This document shows, one piece after another, positions 45,372 through 56,294 of a stretch of DNA of 64,000 bases (within the stretch, counting starts at the first letter, position 1; every line of letters starts with the position of its first letter). A program made the translations under genes and the position numbers. The notes under the pieces are model-generated. The model saw only the letters and a list, made by a program, of their open reading frames with translations, was not told where the DNA came from and searched no databases. This DNA is from Cryphonectria parasitica EP155 (lineage: Eukaryota; Ascomycota; Sordariomycetes; Diaporthales; Cryphonectriaceae). The stretch is from NCBI RefSeq assembly GCF_011745365.1, contig NW_024468917.1, positions 682,001-746,000 of the forward strand, written 5' to 3'.

Positions 45372-45936
45372 GTTGGTCACCTTCAAGGAGGAAGATGTGC
45401 CGCCTTGGGATCCCCACGCGTCGGGCTGCCTCTTCAGCGATAGGCAGCGAGGTCGGGTGGGTGGCGATGAACCTGGCCCTGGCGGTGCGGAGAGCATAGG
45501 TCATCTCGTCAACGGTGTATGCCGGGGACGCCCCCGACACGATGCCACCCACACGCACGGCTGCAAACAGGGTGACGGGATACCAGATGGTGTTCCTGCT
45601 GAAGAGAGCGAGGGTCTGGCCTGGTTGGAGGCCGTAGTTACGGACGAGGGCGGTCGAGATGTAGGTTGCGCTGTCACGAACTTGTCGCCATGACACGCGC
45701 TCTTTGGTGAGGGCGTCAGTGTAGCCCGCGAGGCTGGGCTCGGCGATGTGGCCGTTCAGGGGGGAGGCTGGGGAGTCTGGTTCGAACAGCCATTGCCATA
45801 CTGTCACGTCTGTGGGAACTTTTCATGTGTGTATTGAGTCGAGGTCAGTATGAGCATGAGCTGTCGGTCCTGGAAGAGTGCGCCCAGATGGGTGCTCACC
45901 TTGGATCCCTGGATGCTTGCTCTTGAAGATTGGCAT
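44032..45936 (-). CDS. Peroxisomal 4-coumarate-CoA ligase-like enzyme
   Basis: Two exons: 45900-45936 (coding MPIFKSKHPGIQ) and 44032-45809, joined across a 90-base GTGAGC...CAG intron as G|AC (Asp). The product is about 604 residues. It is an ANL-superfamily acyl-CoA synthetase: ATP activates a carboxylic acid to the acyl-adenylate, then CoA displaces AMP. The phosphate-binding motif FSSGTTGLPK lies at about 231-240, the adenine-binding YGMTES near 376-381, the hinge/A8 region TGDQGVIDKEGF near 450-461 with DRIKELIKVKG, and the catalytic lysine in SASGK near 574. The C-terminus is SKL, a type 1 peroxisomal signal. A run of about 14 Ala near 160-173 is encoded by a slippable triplet repeat. 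The substrate (phenylpropanoid, fatty or other acid) cannot be told from sequence. Confidence 0.9.
45331..45369 (-). repeat. Coding GCT repeat (poly-Ala)
   Basis: Thirteen AGC units on the plus strand, reading as GCT codons in the 4CL-like gene. Length changes by whole triplets would keep the frame. Confidence 0.9.
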
Positions 45937-46127
45937 GATGGGGTCTTTCTGTATGTATATTATAGGACAAAAGATGTCTTTTCCCCCTCAAAATCTAGAT
46001 CAAACAAGCAATATGAATACTGCTGGACATTGAGTTGAGTTTTTGACAACTGAAAATCATCTGGCTTATCTTATATTATATGTCCTGGAGTACAAAATAT
46101 TTAAGCAAGCCGAGGAGGAGGGAGAAA

Positions 46128-46170
46128 GAGGAGGAGGAGGAGGAGGAGGAGGAGGAGGAGGAGGAGGAGG
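46128..46170. repeat. GAG trinucleotide repeat
   Basis: About 14 uninterrupted GAG units in noncoding DNA, upstream of the 4CL-like gene. Confidence 0.9.
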
Positions 46171-48115
46171 GCTCAACATGTCCACTCACGAATTGGTGTT
46201 GGAGAATCCTCAATCCTCCTCCTCTTTTTCTCCTCACCGTGTCTGTCCTGCTCTGCCCCGTGTTTAATGCAATTACTTACCTCGGTGCTCAACGGCTTTC
46301 CTTTTTGGGGTAAAGATGGCCCTTTTCGCTGTAATAACTACCGATAGCCTGGGGCAGGATCACCATCATAAAAGGAAGAGGGGGGGAAGAAGAAGAAAAG
46401 GAAGGGGTTTACTAGCATTGTGGACAACATGCACTACTTCTACATGATCTAGATCGCAATATGCTGTGTTGGGTACGGTCAGAGCAGAATTGCATGGGCA
46501 CTTTCCATGTTCTCATGGAGCAACACTATGCAAGGAGACCATCCGACCGTCTCTTCCTGCAGTGCTTTGGAAGGCTCTGTAATGTGCGACTCCAGTGCGA
46601 TCGAGTGTTTTGGTTTTTATCCTCCTAGGTATAATCATCAAAAATAAAGAAAAGGGAATTCAGACCGTGGGGTGAGGTGCAGGTTGAGGCTGGTGTTCCC
46701 AATCGCTGCCAGTCCAAACTCGTACACACGCACAACGATACGCTCTTTGGGGACCCACACACACACACAGACAGCATGACCTATAGCTGCTGCTATGGTT
46801 CTGTACAAACTATGTATAATGCAGCTCGCTCTACCGGGGAGGGGGGGTCCCATCTTTGCCCAATGTGGACTGACGTCATGCATGCAGAGGGCACATGCAC
46901 TGAACAAGCCTTGCCCCTCTTCTCTTGGAAAAGGCCGGCAGGGGAGTCGGGCTCTTCTTGACAAGAAGAGAGAGGGGTTGAAACTTGAATAAAGGACTAT
47001 GTAGAGGAAAGGCTTGACAGGTAACTCTATGTACCTGAAAGGTTACTGTAGGAGATCGGAGGTGGGAGGCAATAAAAAAGGAAGAGAAAAAAAACATGGC
47101 GTGGTGACATGAGGGACGAGGCAAGGAAATGGAGGGGTAGGTGTGCGTAAAGTGGGTTCGGGGTTCAGCAGGGAAAACAAAAAAGAAGAAAAAAGAAAAG
47201 AGTGGCACCTCAAGAGCCGAGAATACTACGGTAACTCAAGTCTCTCCCCCTCCCTGCCCCCGCCATACCCACCCAGGAAGCACCGGCATGATGCGCATGA
47301 ATGTGAAATGACTTATAGGTGACTTGTATTTTGGATGGGGTGATCATGATCATCATCGAGGAAGAAGTTTTTCCTGGGGAGTGATCACAAGCCTCAATCT
47401 GCTGTCTCAAACTATATCTCTTGGGGGAGGTTGGGGGGGGGGGGGGATAGAATGAAGCGGAGGAAAATTGAAAGAGAGACTAGAGGCGCATCTGGGGCTG
47501 CTGCATCCCGACCTTGGAAGCAATGCTTGGAAAAGACAGGGAAGAAAAGAGATAACCAGAAAACAATGTACCCTTTTATGCACATGAATCCTGTTCATTC
47601 CTGGCCCCCTCTGAGTTTCTAAAAGAAGAGGAAGTGGCAACACTGCCGGAAACAGGAAGGATTCTTATTCAGTCCCCCTTGTCTTTTTTTCTCTCTGTCT
47701 CTTCGTCTCTTATTATTCTTTCCTTTGCCTTGTTCCAGCTTGTCAGACCATCTGGGGGCATACGGGTCCTTACGGGGTAACAAGGTACATGACCAGGCGG
47801 TCGGTAATAAGAAAAGAAAATAAAGAGCGAGGCCAGCCATGTGCCAAGTTTAGACTAGATCTTACATCTTCTAGTCAGTCAGTGTACGTACTCCAAGTAC
47901 ATACTTTCTTGGTCGCACAGGTCTCACCACTTACGGGCGCATGCTTGTCGAGTCTTTGAGGTACCTTGACGCAGTAGCAGTACAGTTCAGTACAGTCAGT
48001 ATTGTACATGGGACAGTTAGTACATTGGCTGCTGGCTGGCTCGCTGCATGACCACCTGTCGATTCTCACTCTGCCACACTCTTTCCCACACACGCATGCT
48101 GAACGGGCACATGAG

Positions 48116-48118
<3 letters not shown>

Positions 48119-48162
<44 letters not shown>
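48119..48162. repeat. AG dinucleotide microsatellite
   Basis: Twenty-two AG units, about 715 bases upstream of the DUF3824-type start codon. Confidence 0.9.
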
Positions 48163-48165
<3 letters not shown>

Positions 48166-48877
48166 GCCTTCTACAGCCTTCTGTTGCCGTCCTCGCCGTC
48201 GTCGTCAGCTGTGAACTCTTGGCTGCTCATTGTTCCTCTTCCTCTTCCTCTTCCTCTTTCCCCTTCCTCTTTCCCCTTCTACTTTCCCCTTCTACTTTCT
48301 TTTCATTCTTGATTCTCGACCTTCTCCTTCTCACCACCACCTCTCTCTTTGCCTATCCACAGTCCACCACTACTTTGATGCAGCTACAACCAACAGACTG
48401 TAACTCCTAGATCATCCCAACCTCACTAAACCCTACAATACGACACAAAACCAGGCGCTAGAGAGCAGGCAAGGCAAGGCAAGGCAGGCGCTTTGGAAGG
48501 AGGAGAGAAGAGGGGAAGGCAGCACATCCTGGGGCTTAGGTGCTCTGACTAGCCCAGCCATCCTAATTTAATACTTACTTGCTTCCTTCCTTCCCCAAAA
48601 TCCAACAACAACCTGGCCCTCGAGCCTTCCCATTCGAGTCGAGTCATACACCCGGCCCAATCTCTTATCAACCTACTTTTACCTTTCCTGTTACCTTCTT
48701 TTCCTCACTTACATCATATCTCGATCAACAACCAAACCACCTGACGACACCTCTCTCTCTCTCTCTGTCTTTTCCACCTCGTCTACACTCCCTCACCCTC
48801 TCACACACCACCCCCCCTCTTTCTCCTCTCCTCGCCTTTCGAGCGCATCTCTCCACCCACCCCCCTCCCCCCAGAAG

Positions 48878-51800
48878 ATGCCCGAAACGGTCTACCGAGA
48901 GTCCCGCAGCTACGTTCGCGAGCGGGACGACCATTCCGACGACGAAGAAGACGACCGCTACAGCCGCGCCCCCACTGTCCGTCGCTACAAGGTTACCACT
49001 ACCAACCGAGGAGGTGGCCCTCCTCCTCCCCCTCCTCCTTCGCAGCCTCCTGTCGAGTTTGAGCGCACCGAGCGCATCGTCGAGCGGGACTTTGACTACG
49101 ACGACGATCGCCGCTCGCGCTATTCTTCCTCACACGCCTGGAGCGGTGGCGGTGGTGGAGGAGGAGGCCACCCAGGCCGCTCGTCTGGTGACCTGCTCGA
49201 GGTCGACACAACCCGTCGTGTCTACCTGCCCGAACGCCCGCGCTCTGCTTTTGAGCCGCCCGTTCGCAACACCACCGTCGTCGAGAAAAAGGTTGTCGAG
49301 AGGGAGAGAGAACCGCCACAGCACGTGCAGCCCGAGTTCTATGACCTTACACGCCGCAGCGTCGTCAAGGACGATGGCCGCACCGTTCTCTACGAGAAGA
49401 CCAGGGAGATCGAGAGGGACGACCCCTACCCGCCCCCCTCGGAGCGCTCGCGCACCGTTGTCGAGAAGAAGGTGGTTGAGCGGGAGCGCGATGACGACCG
49501 GTGGTATGACGACCGCGGCGGTGACAGGTCTCGCACCGTGGTAGAAAAGAAGGTCGTGGAACGAGACCGCGACGATGACCACCGCTGGTACGATGACCGT
49601 GGCGACAGGTCCCGCACCGTTGTCGAGAAGAAGGTGGTCGAGCGTGGGGACGACCGCCACTGGGTCGACGACAGGGACCGCGCCATGGTCTACGAGAAAT
49701 CGACCGAGATCGAGCGGGAGCGGGGGCCCATGTCACCACACTCCCCTCGCGACTGGGACCGCCACTCCCACTCGCCGTGGGACCGCAACGATAACAACAA
49801 CGTCGATGTGCGCCTCGAGAGGCGGGTGGAGCGCCGCGATGACGGCGTCGATGTCACCATCCAGCGCCGCACCGAGGAGCGCCGCGACGAGACTCCCCAC
49901 GGCGAGTTCCAGCAGTACCGCAGGGAAACGGAGTACTATGAGCCGCCGCCTCCCGACCCAGCGCCCATTATTATTCGGCCCCGCGCCCCTGAGCAGCGCA
50001 TCATCGTCCAGGAGGCCCCCGAGCCCGCTCCGATCGTCGTCCCCTACAGACAGACCAACCACGAGATGGTCGTGCGCCGCCCGCAGCCCCCGCCCGAGGA
50101 CGACGACTACTACTACCGCCGCAGGGAGATCGAGCGCTACGACGGCCAACGCGAGCGTGACGAGGACTACGCCATGTACAAGCGCGGAGCCAGGGGCGGT
50201 GGTGGCCGCTACGAGGACGGCTACGGATCTGACGACGACGTCTATGTGAGGCGCACCATCATCCGCCGCGAGCGCAGCAAGACCCCAGATCACCACCACA
50301 GGCTGCACCTGGCCGAGGGCGCCGTGGCCGGTGCAGGAATCGCCGCCCTTGCCGCCTCTCGTCGCAGCGACGACGGCCACGCCCAGGGCGGACGCGGTCG
50401 TAAAGTGTTGGCGGGCGCTGCCCTGGGCGCCCTCGGCACAGAGGTCTTCAAGCGTGCCCGCTCGGCCTACCAGGACCGCTACGGCTCCGATGACGACCGC
50501 TACTATGACGACCGCCCCATCAGCGGCCGCGGTCGCTCCAAGTCGCGCCGCCGGGACGACTATTCAGATGGCGACGACGACGACGACAGAAGGGACAAGC
50601 ACTCCAAGATCAAGACAGGGCTCGGGCTCGCCGCCGCCGCCCTCGCTGTGGCTGGCGCCGCCAAGTACTACCAGACGCAGAAGATCGAAAAGGAAGAGCT
50701 GCGCCGCGGGCGCAGCCGTAACCGGCGCGGCGGGTACTCAGACAGTGAGGAAGGGTACTACAGCAGAAGCAACAGCCGCGGGCCTGGCCCGAGATCACCG
50801 TCTCGTGGTGGCGGCGTCGGCGGGATGGCCAAGGCTGCAGCGGGCACGGCGGCCGTCGCAGGTCTGGTGCACCACCTCCGCAGCAAATCTCGCCAGCGCA
50901 GCAAGGGCGGGTCCAAGTCACGGTCGCGGTCGCGCCTCCGCACGGGCGCTGAGATTGTAGCTGCCGGGCTGGCAGGTGCGGCAGGCAAGAAGCTGTACGA
51001 CAGGCACAAGGAGAAGAAGGATATAGAGCGGGAGCGGGAGCTCTCGGACGAGGAATACGAGCGAGGCGTACGGGAGCGGTCTCGTTCCAGGCATGGCGAC
51101 CATAGTCGTGGAGGATCACGATCGCGGTCCCGGTCCCGGTCCGTTTCGCGCAGCAGCAGGTCGCGCTCTCGACCCCCTTCCTTCCACCACCCCACCGCAG
51201 CCGCTGATCCTGAACTAGGTTTGGTTGAGTACGGTGGCCACCCCCTCTACTCCGAGCCGCCGTACCCCATCGAGGAGCAGCACGGCGGGTACGGCCCGGC
51301 CCCTGTAGATGCTGCCGAGGAGAGGAGACGCAGGAGGGCCGAGCGCAAGGCCAGGCAGGAGAGGGAGAGGCATCATAGGCCGAGGAGCAGGGGCGGCGGT
51401 GCCTCTTCGGTGGACGATTACGATGACGACGATGACTACGACGACGACGACAGCGGGAGGAGGAGAAGGAAGAGGACCGAAGGCGGCGAGAAGGCGACGA
51501 CCAAGAGGAGCAGCAGCCGGCTCAGGGATATGGCGACTGGTGCCGTGGCCGCCGGGGCTGCGGCGATCGGCATGAAGAAGTTCGAGGAGAGAAAGAGGGA
51601 CAAAGAGAAGCAGAAGGAGGCTGAGGAGAGGGAGAGGGAAGGCAGCAGGGACAGACCAGTCTCGGAGGAGGCAAGAGAGCAGAGGAGGGCGGAGAGGGAG
51701 AGAGCACGGAGGGAGAGGGACAAGGCTCGCAACCGTGAGTAACAGCAGCAGCAGCACACTTTTGCCCCGTGTGCCTCTCTCATGTCTCTTTTGTGTGGAC

Positions 51801-53656
51801 TCTAACACATCCATCTCCTTCCCAACCCACAGGCTATGAAGATTCCGTCACCGACGATACGTATGAGAACTATGGCCCTCAGCGCACCCCATCACCGCCC
51901 AATGCCTCGGGGGGTGTCTACTACGGCCCACCACAGACACCGCCGGTGCCAGCTGTACACGAAGAACCAGCACCAGCCAACACCACCTTTGCCCAGGGTT
52001 TTACGCAGCACCCCAACGTGGCCTCTACTAACCTCAACCACGAGTATCGTCCCTATAACCCACAGGACTACACCGCTTTCCCGGGGCCGCCGCCGGGCCC
52101 TCCCCCAAACTCGGCGGCGACGCCCACGGGAATGCCACCGCCGCCGACGGGGGGCCATCGTCCGCTGGACCCCGACCATGTGAGTAGTGAAAGTTCGTCT
52201 TCCTCGGTCAATGTTTAGTCTTTTTACTATTATTATTATTATTACATATTATACATCTTTCCTGCATACAGGATGGCCTGTGTGTGTGGGAGGTCAAGAA
52301 AGAGGAGGGGAAGGAAAGGAAGTGATATTGTATAGGACTCAGCTGGCGCCAACTTGATCACACTGATTACACTCGTCCCCCTCCCCCCCCCCCCCCTCCT
52401 CTTCTTCTCTCCTCTAAAGCAGACGATCGTTGAGGGCCTTGGTCAAGTAGGCTTGGATCCTCGAGATCATCCTTCACGCCCAACCTCAATGCATTCGTGA
52501 ACACAGGATCCGCCTCAGCATTGAACAACAACAAGCCTGAAGACTAACATACTCGGCAGATGGTCTAAGCCAACCTCCACCCTACCGCTCCCGTGAGCCC
52601 TCACCAGCATCGTCCATCACCACATCAACCACCAGAGATCACACGCCACCATCACCGCCATCTCCTCCCAGGACGCCCTCACCACCAGCACCAACACAAT
52701 CTCATGTGCAGTTCGGGCCCCTGTCCCCCCAGTCCTCTCGTACCCTCCTTCGCCACCGCGCAACACGCTCTGGTGACGCTGTCGACAAGATTCCCCCTGG
52801 TGACGACGACCAGCAGCAAGCCACAGAGCACCAGACCGCCCTCGCCGATGACCAGCACAACCACGACCCCGGCGTAGATGGCACCGTTGTCGCCCCTCGT
52901 CGACGGTTCCGTAAACGCCGTCGGAACTCTGACCCCTCCGCCAACCGTCCTCTTGTCTCGCGCCACCGCGACGGGCCGGTCGAGTCGGACCGCTCGTCGC
53001 CGGACGACGAGGATGAGGTGGAGGATCTCCCTGCCCGCTTTGACCCCCAGGGCCACCCACTCGACGGCAGCGGCTCTTCTGCAGCCTCCCGTCAGCGCGG
53101 GTGGACCCAACGCCGCGGGGACTTTGAATATCGCAGCCCGCGGCCCGGCGGGCCACAGGTCAGGGGCTCGTGGGGCGTCGCGGGAACGGACCCGGAGCAT
53201 GTGGAACGGATGATGCGGGATGTCACGGGAATGCTCTCAGGGGAGATGCCGAGGGGCGTCGGCGGTTGGCTTGGGCTGGCGGGAAAGTTGTTGGGTGGGG
53301 CGATGGCGGGCAGCCATGGACTGCTTCCTGATAGAGAGGCGGAAGACGAGCAGCAAGAGGCAGGGACGCGAGAGGCGGACGGACGGCGCCGGCGGGATGT
53401 TGGCGAGTCGAGGGGTGGTCGTACACGTGGATACGACGAGGACTACTACGAGAGAGGAGGAAGAAGTGCGGTTGGGTATGGCGGTGGGGGGAGCGAGGTC
53501 AGTCGTGACGAGAGAGGCAAAGGAAGGAGGAGGAACGATGACGATCATGGATATAATGATGATTATAATGACGATGACGAGAGCGACGAGAGAGAAGAGC
53601 TGAGGAGGCGCAGCAGGAGGAGGAGGACAAGGAGGAGAATGAGAGAGGAGGATTGA
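48878..53656 (+). CDS. Large charged DUF3824-type protein
   Basis: Exons 48878-51734, 51833-about 52180 and 52560-53656; the middle junction is uncertain. The first intron (GTGAGT, CTAAC branch, CAG) is clear. The product is about 1,434-1,439 residues of disordered Arg/Asp/Glu/Ser-rich sequence. Residues near 194-274 carry three 27-residue tandem repeats starting VVEKKVVER and containing WYDDRG-like blocks. Six Gly/Ala-rich hydrophobic segments are spaced through the middle, near residues 481, 508, 581, 649, 689 and 884 (for example AGAALGALGTEVFKRARSA). They are separated by RS-type basic stretches, the pattern of fungal DUF3824 proteins. A Pro-rich region (PPPGPPP) and another Gly-rich segment (GWLGLAGKLLGGAMAG) lie near the C-terminus. 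No catalytic motif is seen; the molecular role is unknown. Confidence 0.82.
49457..49690 (+). repeat. 81-base coding tandem repeat
   Basis: Units begin at 49457, 49538 and 49619 (81-base spacing, VVEKKVVER at each start). A fourth, isolated copy of the VVEKKVVER core starts at 49277. Confidence 0.85.
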
Positions 53657-54935
53657 TCTGGATGATGACGACCATTCTTGACGGCCTTTATGACGATTTC
53701 CTTACAAGCAAGCCCTCTTGTTTCTTTATGTTTGTTTTGGAACTGGAGGTGGTCTATTCTATCAAACTCGTTCTTGCAGGTATACGTACGAAGAGGGAGG
53801 AAGGAAAGGAATTTTGGTACTTTTTATCTTTATCTAGACGAAAGGCAATAATGGATGGGTAAGAGGGAGGTGGCCGGGGGGGGGGGGGGTATATGACTTG
53901 GACGGATAGCAGTTGAGTGGTCAAGAGAAGGCAAGGGAAGGGGATCTCTGTGACGACTGTTTATGACTTATGATGATCAAGGATTTATATCTAAATTTCA
54001 TTTTTGTTTTTATGAATCTTGCGATACCTTTCCAGCGTGGCTACTACCAACTTTGGAAGTACACGGCCTGACTTTACTAACACGGAAATAATATTCTTTT
54101 GTTTTCAACATCCAAATTTCTTAGCCATTAGGGGAGAACGTTTCATGTTAACTTACTCGCGCAGACATGAAAACAATCATCAGCAGGAATCAATCACATA
54201 TCAAGTCAAGGAGCATTGAATTCCCTTCACCGAAAGAGAGGGCCAAGAAGGATTGATACGTCCCGTTCATCACACAACTTTGTGTGTGTCAAGCATCTTA
54301 TTGATCGACCGAATCGTCTCTCAAGATATACAAAGATTCTATCCAAGTGCCCGCCGCCCCTCCTTCCTTGGTGGACACATTACATGCTCTGCTTTCGTCG
54401 AAGCTTCTTTTCATTGATGACAGAGAGCCCATTCATTTCAGATCCAAGAAAATATAAGAGAAAAAAAGCCGGAAAAAAGGCCGTCCCTAAAACCAAAAGA
54501 AAAACGCCCGTACCAATGAAATACGAAAGTTGAACCGCACCAAGTCTATAGTGATAATCATGATCATGATGATCATGACAATGATGGTCTAAAAGCAGGT
54601 CCAGGGCTAACATCTGACCTGTCTAGAGAAGAAGAGTATAGTAGCTGGTGGGTGATGATGAAAGAGGTCCATGCCTGCTGGGACCCCTGCCCCTTTCGTT
54701 GTGCCCAGGAGAGGGGATGTATGAGCGAGAGATGAGGATTCGCTGATGATGCCGCCGTATGCGATATGTGCAGAAAAATATTGATGGTTGTAAAATGACT
54801 TTGAATCTTCTTTTTTTTTTTTGGAGGGGTGCGAAAAAAGAGAGAGAAATGTCCATCAAAGTGCCCGCTCGTTGACACAATGATGGAAGAAATCTTATGA
54901 TGAAAAGGAAGGCAGAGGCTGCTTGTTCTCCCAAA
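53657..54935. other. Convergent 3' region
   Basis: 1.28 kb between the stops of the DUF3824-type gene and the SIS-domain gene. It contains a G run near 53877-53889, an AT-rich stretch near 53970-54130, and a perfect hairpin at 54558-54578. No gene is supported. Confidence 0.6.
54558..54578. repeat. Perfect hairpin in convergent 3' region
   Basis: Arms TCATGATCA and TGATCATGA (9 bases each) around TGA. It could influence 3' end formation, but has no T-tract and is not a typical terminator. Confidence 0.6.
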
Positions 54936-56294
54936 TCAAGAGGTAACGTCCAGAATGGCAGACGCCTCCATAACACCGACGACCTCACCATCCTCCTCCA
55001 GGACCGCGACGATTGACTCGGGGGTGCAAACCTCCTCGTCGTCCTCGAGATCCCGCGGCTTAGCCATGTTGCTGCGCATCCACTCGCCCGCGGCCTTCAG
55101 CTGGGTGGCAGCGCCGAGCGAGATGAAGGCCGCGCGCCTGACGGTCAGCCACGGCATGTCGGCCAGCTCGCGCGCCAGCTCTGCCGAGTTCATCCTGCGA
55201 ATCCTGGTGGGCGACACAATGGCGTCGGCACCGACACGCAGCCAGCCTGTCTTGGAGGTATATGCTGCGCGGAGGACGTCGCCGCCCACGAGGGATTGTG
55301 GGGTCTCGCCGCTTTCGAGGGTGGAGATGTCGGCATAGGGAATCATGATGTCCCTGACGGTCTGAGGCTTGCGATAGCTGGCTCCGATGGCGCCGCCCGG
55401 GTGGTTACGGCCGAAGACGCCGGCAACGCCACCAGTGCTAGGGTTGAGCTCGCCGGCGCAAGTCAGGGCGAGAGCATCGCCGACGGCCAGGGCCATGGTT
55501 GTGCTGGTGGTGGGGGCCGAGACGCCGAAGCTGACGGTCTCGGACTCGTGGATAGGCGCTGGGAGGAGGATGGTGGTGCCCGAGGCTTCTCGCTCGCGCT
55601 GTTTGACGACGTCGGCGTCTAGGGTTCGTCCAGTCAGGACGATGAGGGGGAGCCGTTCGTCCAGGTGGGGCATGAGCAGAGACAACTCCGGGGTCTTGCC
55701 GGAAAAGGTGATGAGCATGAGGGTATCATCTGGCCCGACATGACCGAGGTCGCCATGGAGAGCCTCGGTGGGGTGCATGAAGCTGGCGTAGATAGACAGG
55801 GAGTTGAAGGTGGCGACGAGCTTGCGGGCGATGTGGCCGCTCTTGCCGACGCCGATGATGACCAGCTTGCCGCGGGACCGGGAGGTGATAGTCTCAACGG
55901 CAGCGTTGAAGGCGGCTCGAGCTGCTAGATCGGTTGCGTAGAACTCGGTCAGAGAGCTGAGAGATGTCGCCTCGGTGTTGAGGACGTGGACGGCGCTTGA
56001 TAGCCGGTCGTCAAACAGCTGGGATGTGGAGGAAGAGTGCGTGGCCGAGGCGGGCGCCCTGTCCTGCGCAGCGTCGTAGGCGGGCGTTCTCGGTGTGGAT
56101 GGCGTCTCTGGTGGTGATGGGGAGGGAGGAGGAATCACGTCGTTGTCCAGGCTGAGTTCTTCTATGGGCGCGCACAGCTCAGGGCCATCGCTGGCTGTGG
56201 CAGGTGACGGAGGGGACGGTGGAGGAAAGGCGGGCGCATGTTGCATCTGTCCCAAGACATAGACTGCACTGTTATGTACTGGGCCTGCCATCAT
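54936..56294 (-). CDS. SIS/CBS sugar-phosphate isomerase-like protein
   Basis: Single-exon gene for 452 residues (the start has two adjacent ATGs). The first 90 residues are Pro/Ser-rich and disordered. A SIS domain follows at about 95-290 with motifs shared with bacterial arabinose-5-phosphate isomerases (KdsD/KpsF/GutQ): IIGVGKSGHIARK near 146, HPTEALHGDLGHV, SGKTPEL, APTTSTTMALAVGDALA and FGRNHPGGAIGA. The C-terminal 150 residues resemble a CBS pair, starting VRDIMIPYADI and ending VLEEDGEVVGVMEASAILD. In bacteria the family converts ribulose-5-phosphate to arabinose-5-phosphate for KDO synthesis. Fungi make no KDO, so the substrate here is unclear; a pentose-phosphate or related sugar phosphate is inference. 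Length is greater than bacterial KdsD (about 330) because of the N-terminal extension. Confidence 0.87.
   Translation of the reverse strand: MMAGPVHNSAVYVLGQMQHAPAFPPPSPPSPATASDGPELCAPIEELSLDNDVIPPPSPSPPETPSTPRTPAYDAAQDRAPASATHSSSTSQLFDDRLSSAVHVLNTEATSLSSLTEFYATDLAARAAFNAAVETITSRSRGKLVIIGVGKSGHIARKLVATFNSLSIYASFMHPTEALHGDLGHVGPDDTLMLITFSGKTPELSLLMPHLDERLPLIVLTGRTLDADVVKQREREASGTTILLPAPIHESETVSFGVSAPTTSTTMALAVGDALALTCAGELNPSTGGVAGVFGRNHPGGAIGASYRKPQTVRDIMIPYADISTLESGETPQSLVGGDVLRAAYTSKTGWLRVGADAIVSPTRIRRMNSAELARELADMPWLTVRRAAFISLGAATQLKAAGEWMRSNMAKPRDLEDDEEVCTPESIVAVLEEDGEVVGVMEASAILDVTS

Larger units (their letters stand above)
45937..48877. other. 2.9 kb intergenic region
   Basis: The left end holds the promoter of the minus-strand 4CL-like gene, and the right end the promoter and pyrimidine-rich leader of the DUF3824-type gene (from about 48200). 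In between are a GAG repeat (46128-46170), a G run near 47436-47447, GTAC-type motifs at 47880-48025 and an AG repeat (48119-48162). No gene is supported. Confidence 0.55.

Noticed and set aside
48119..48162. Microsatellites considered as a CRISPR-like array
   Set aside because: Pure dinucleotide repeats with no spacers; this is a fungal genome.
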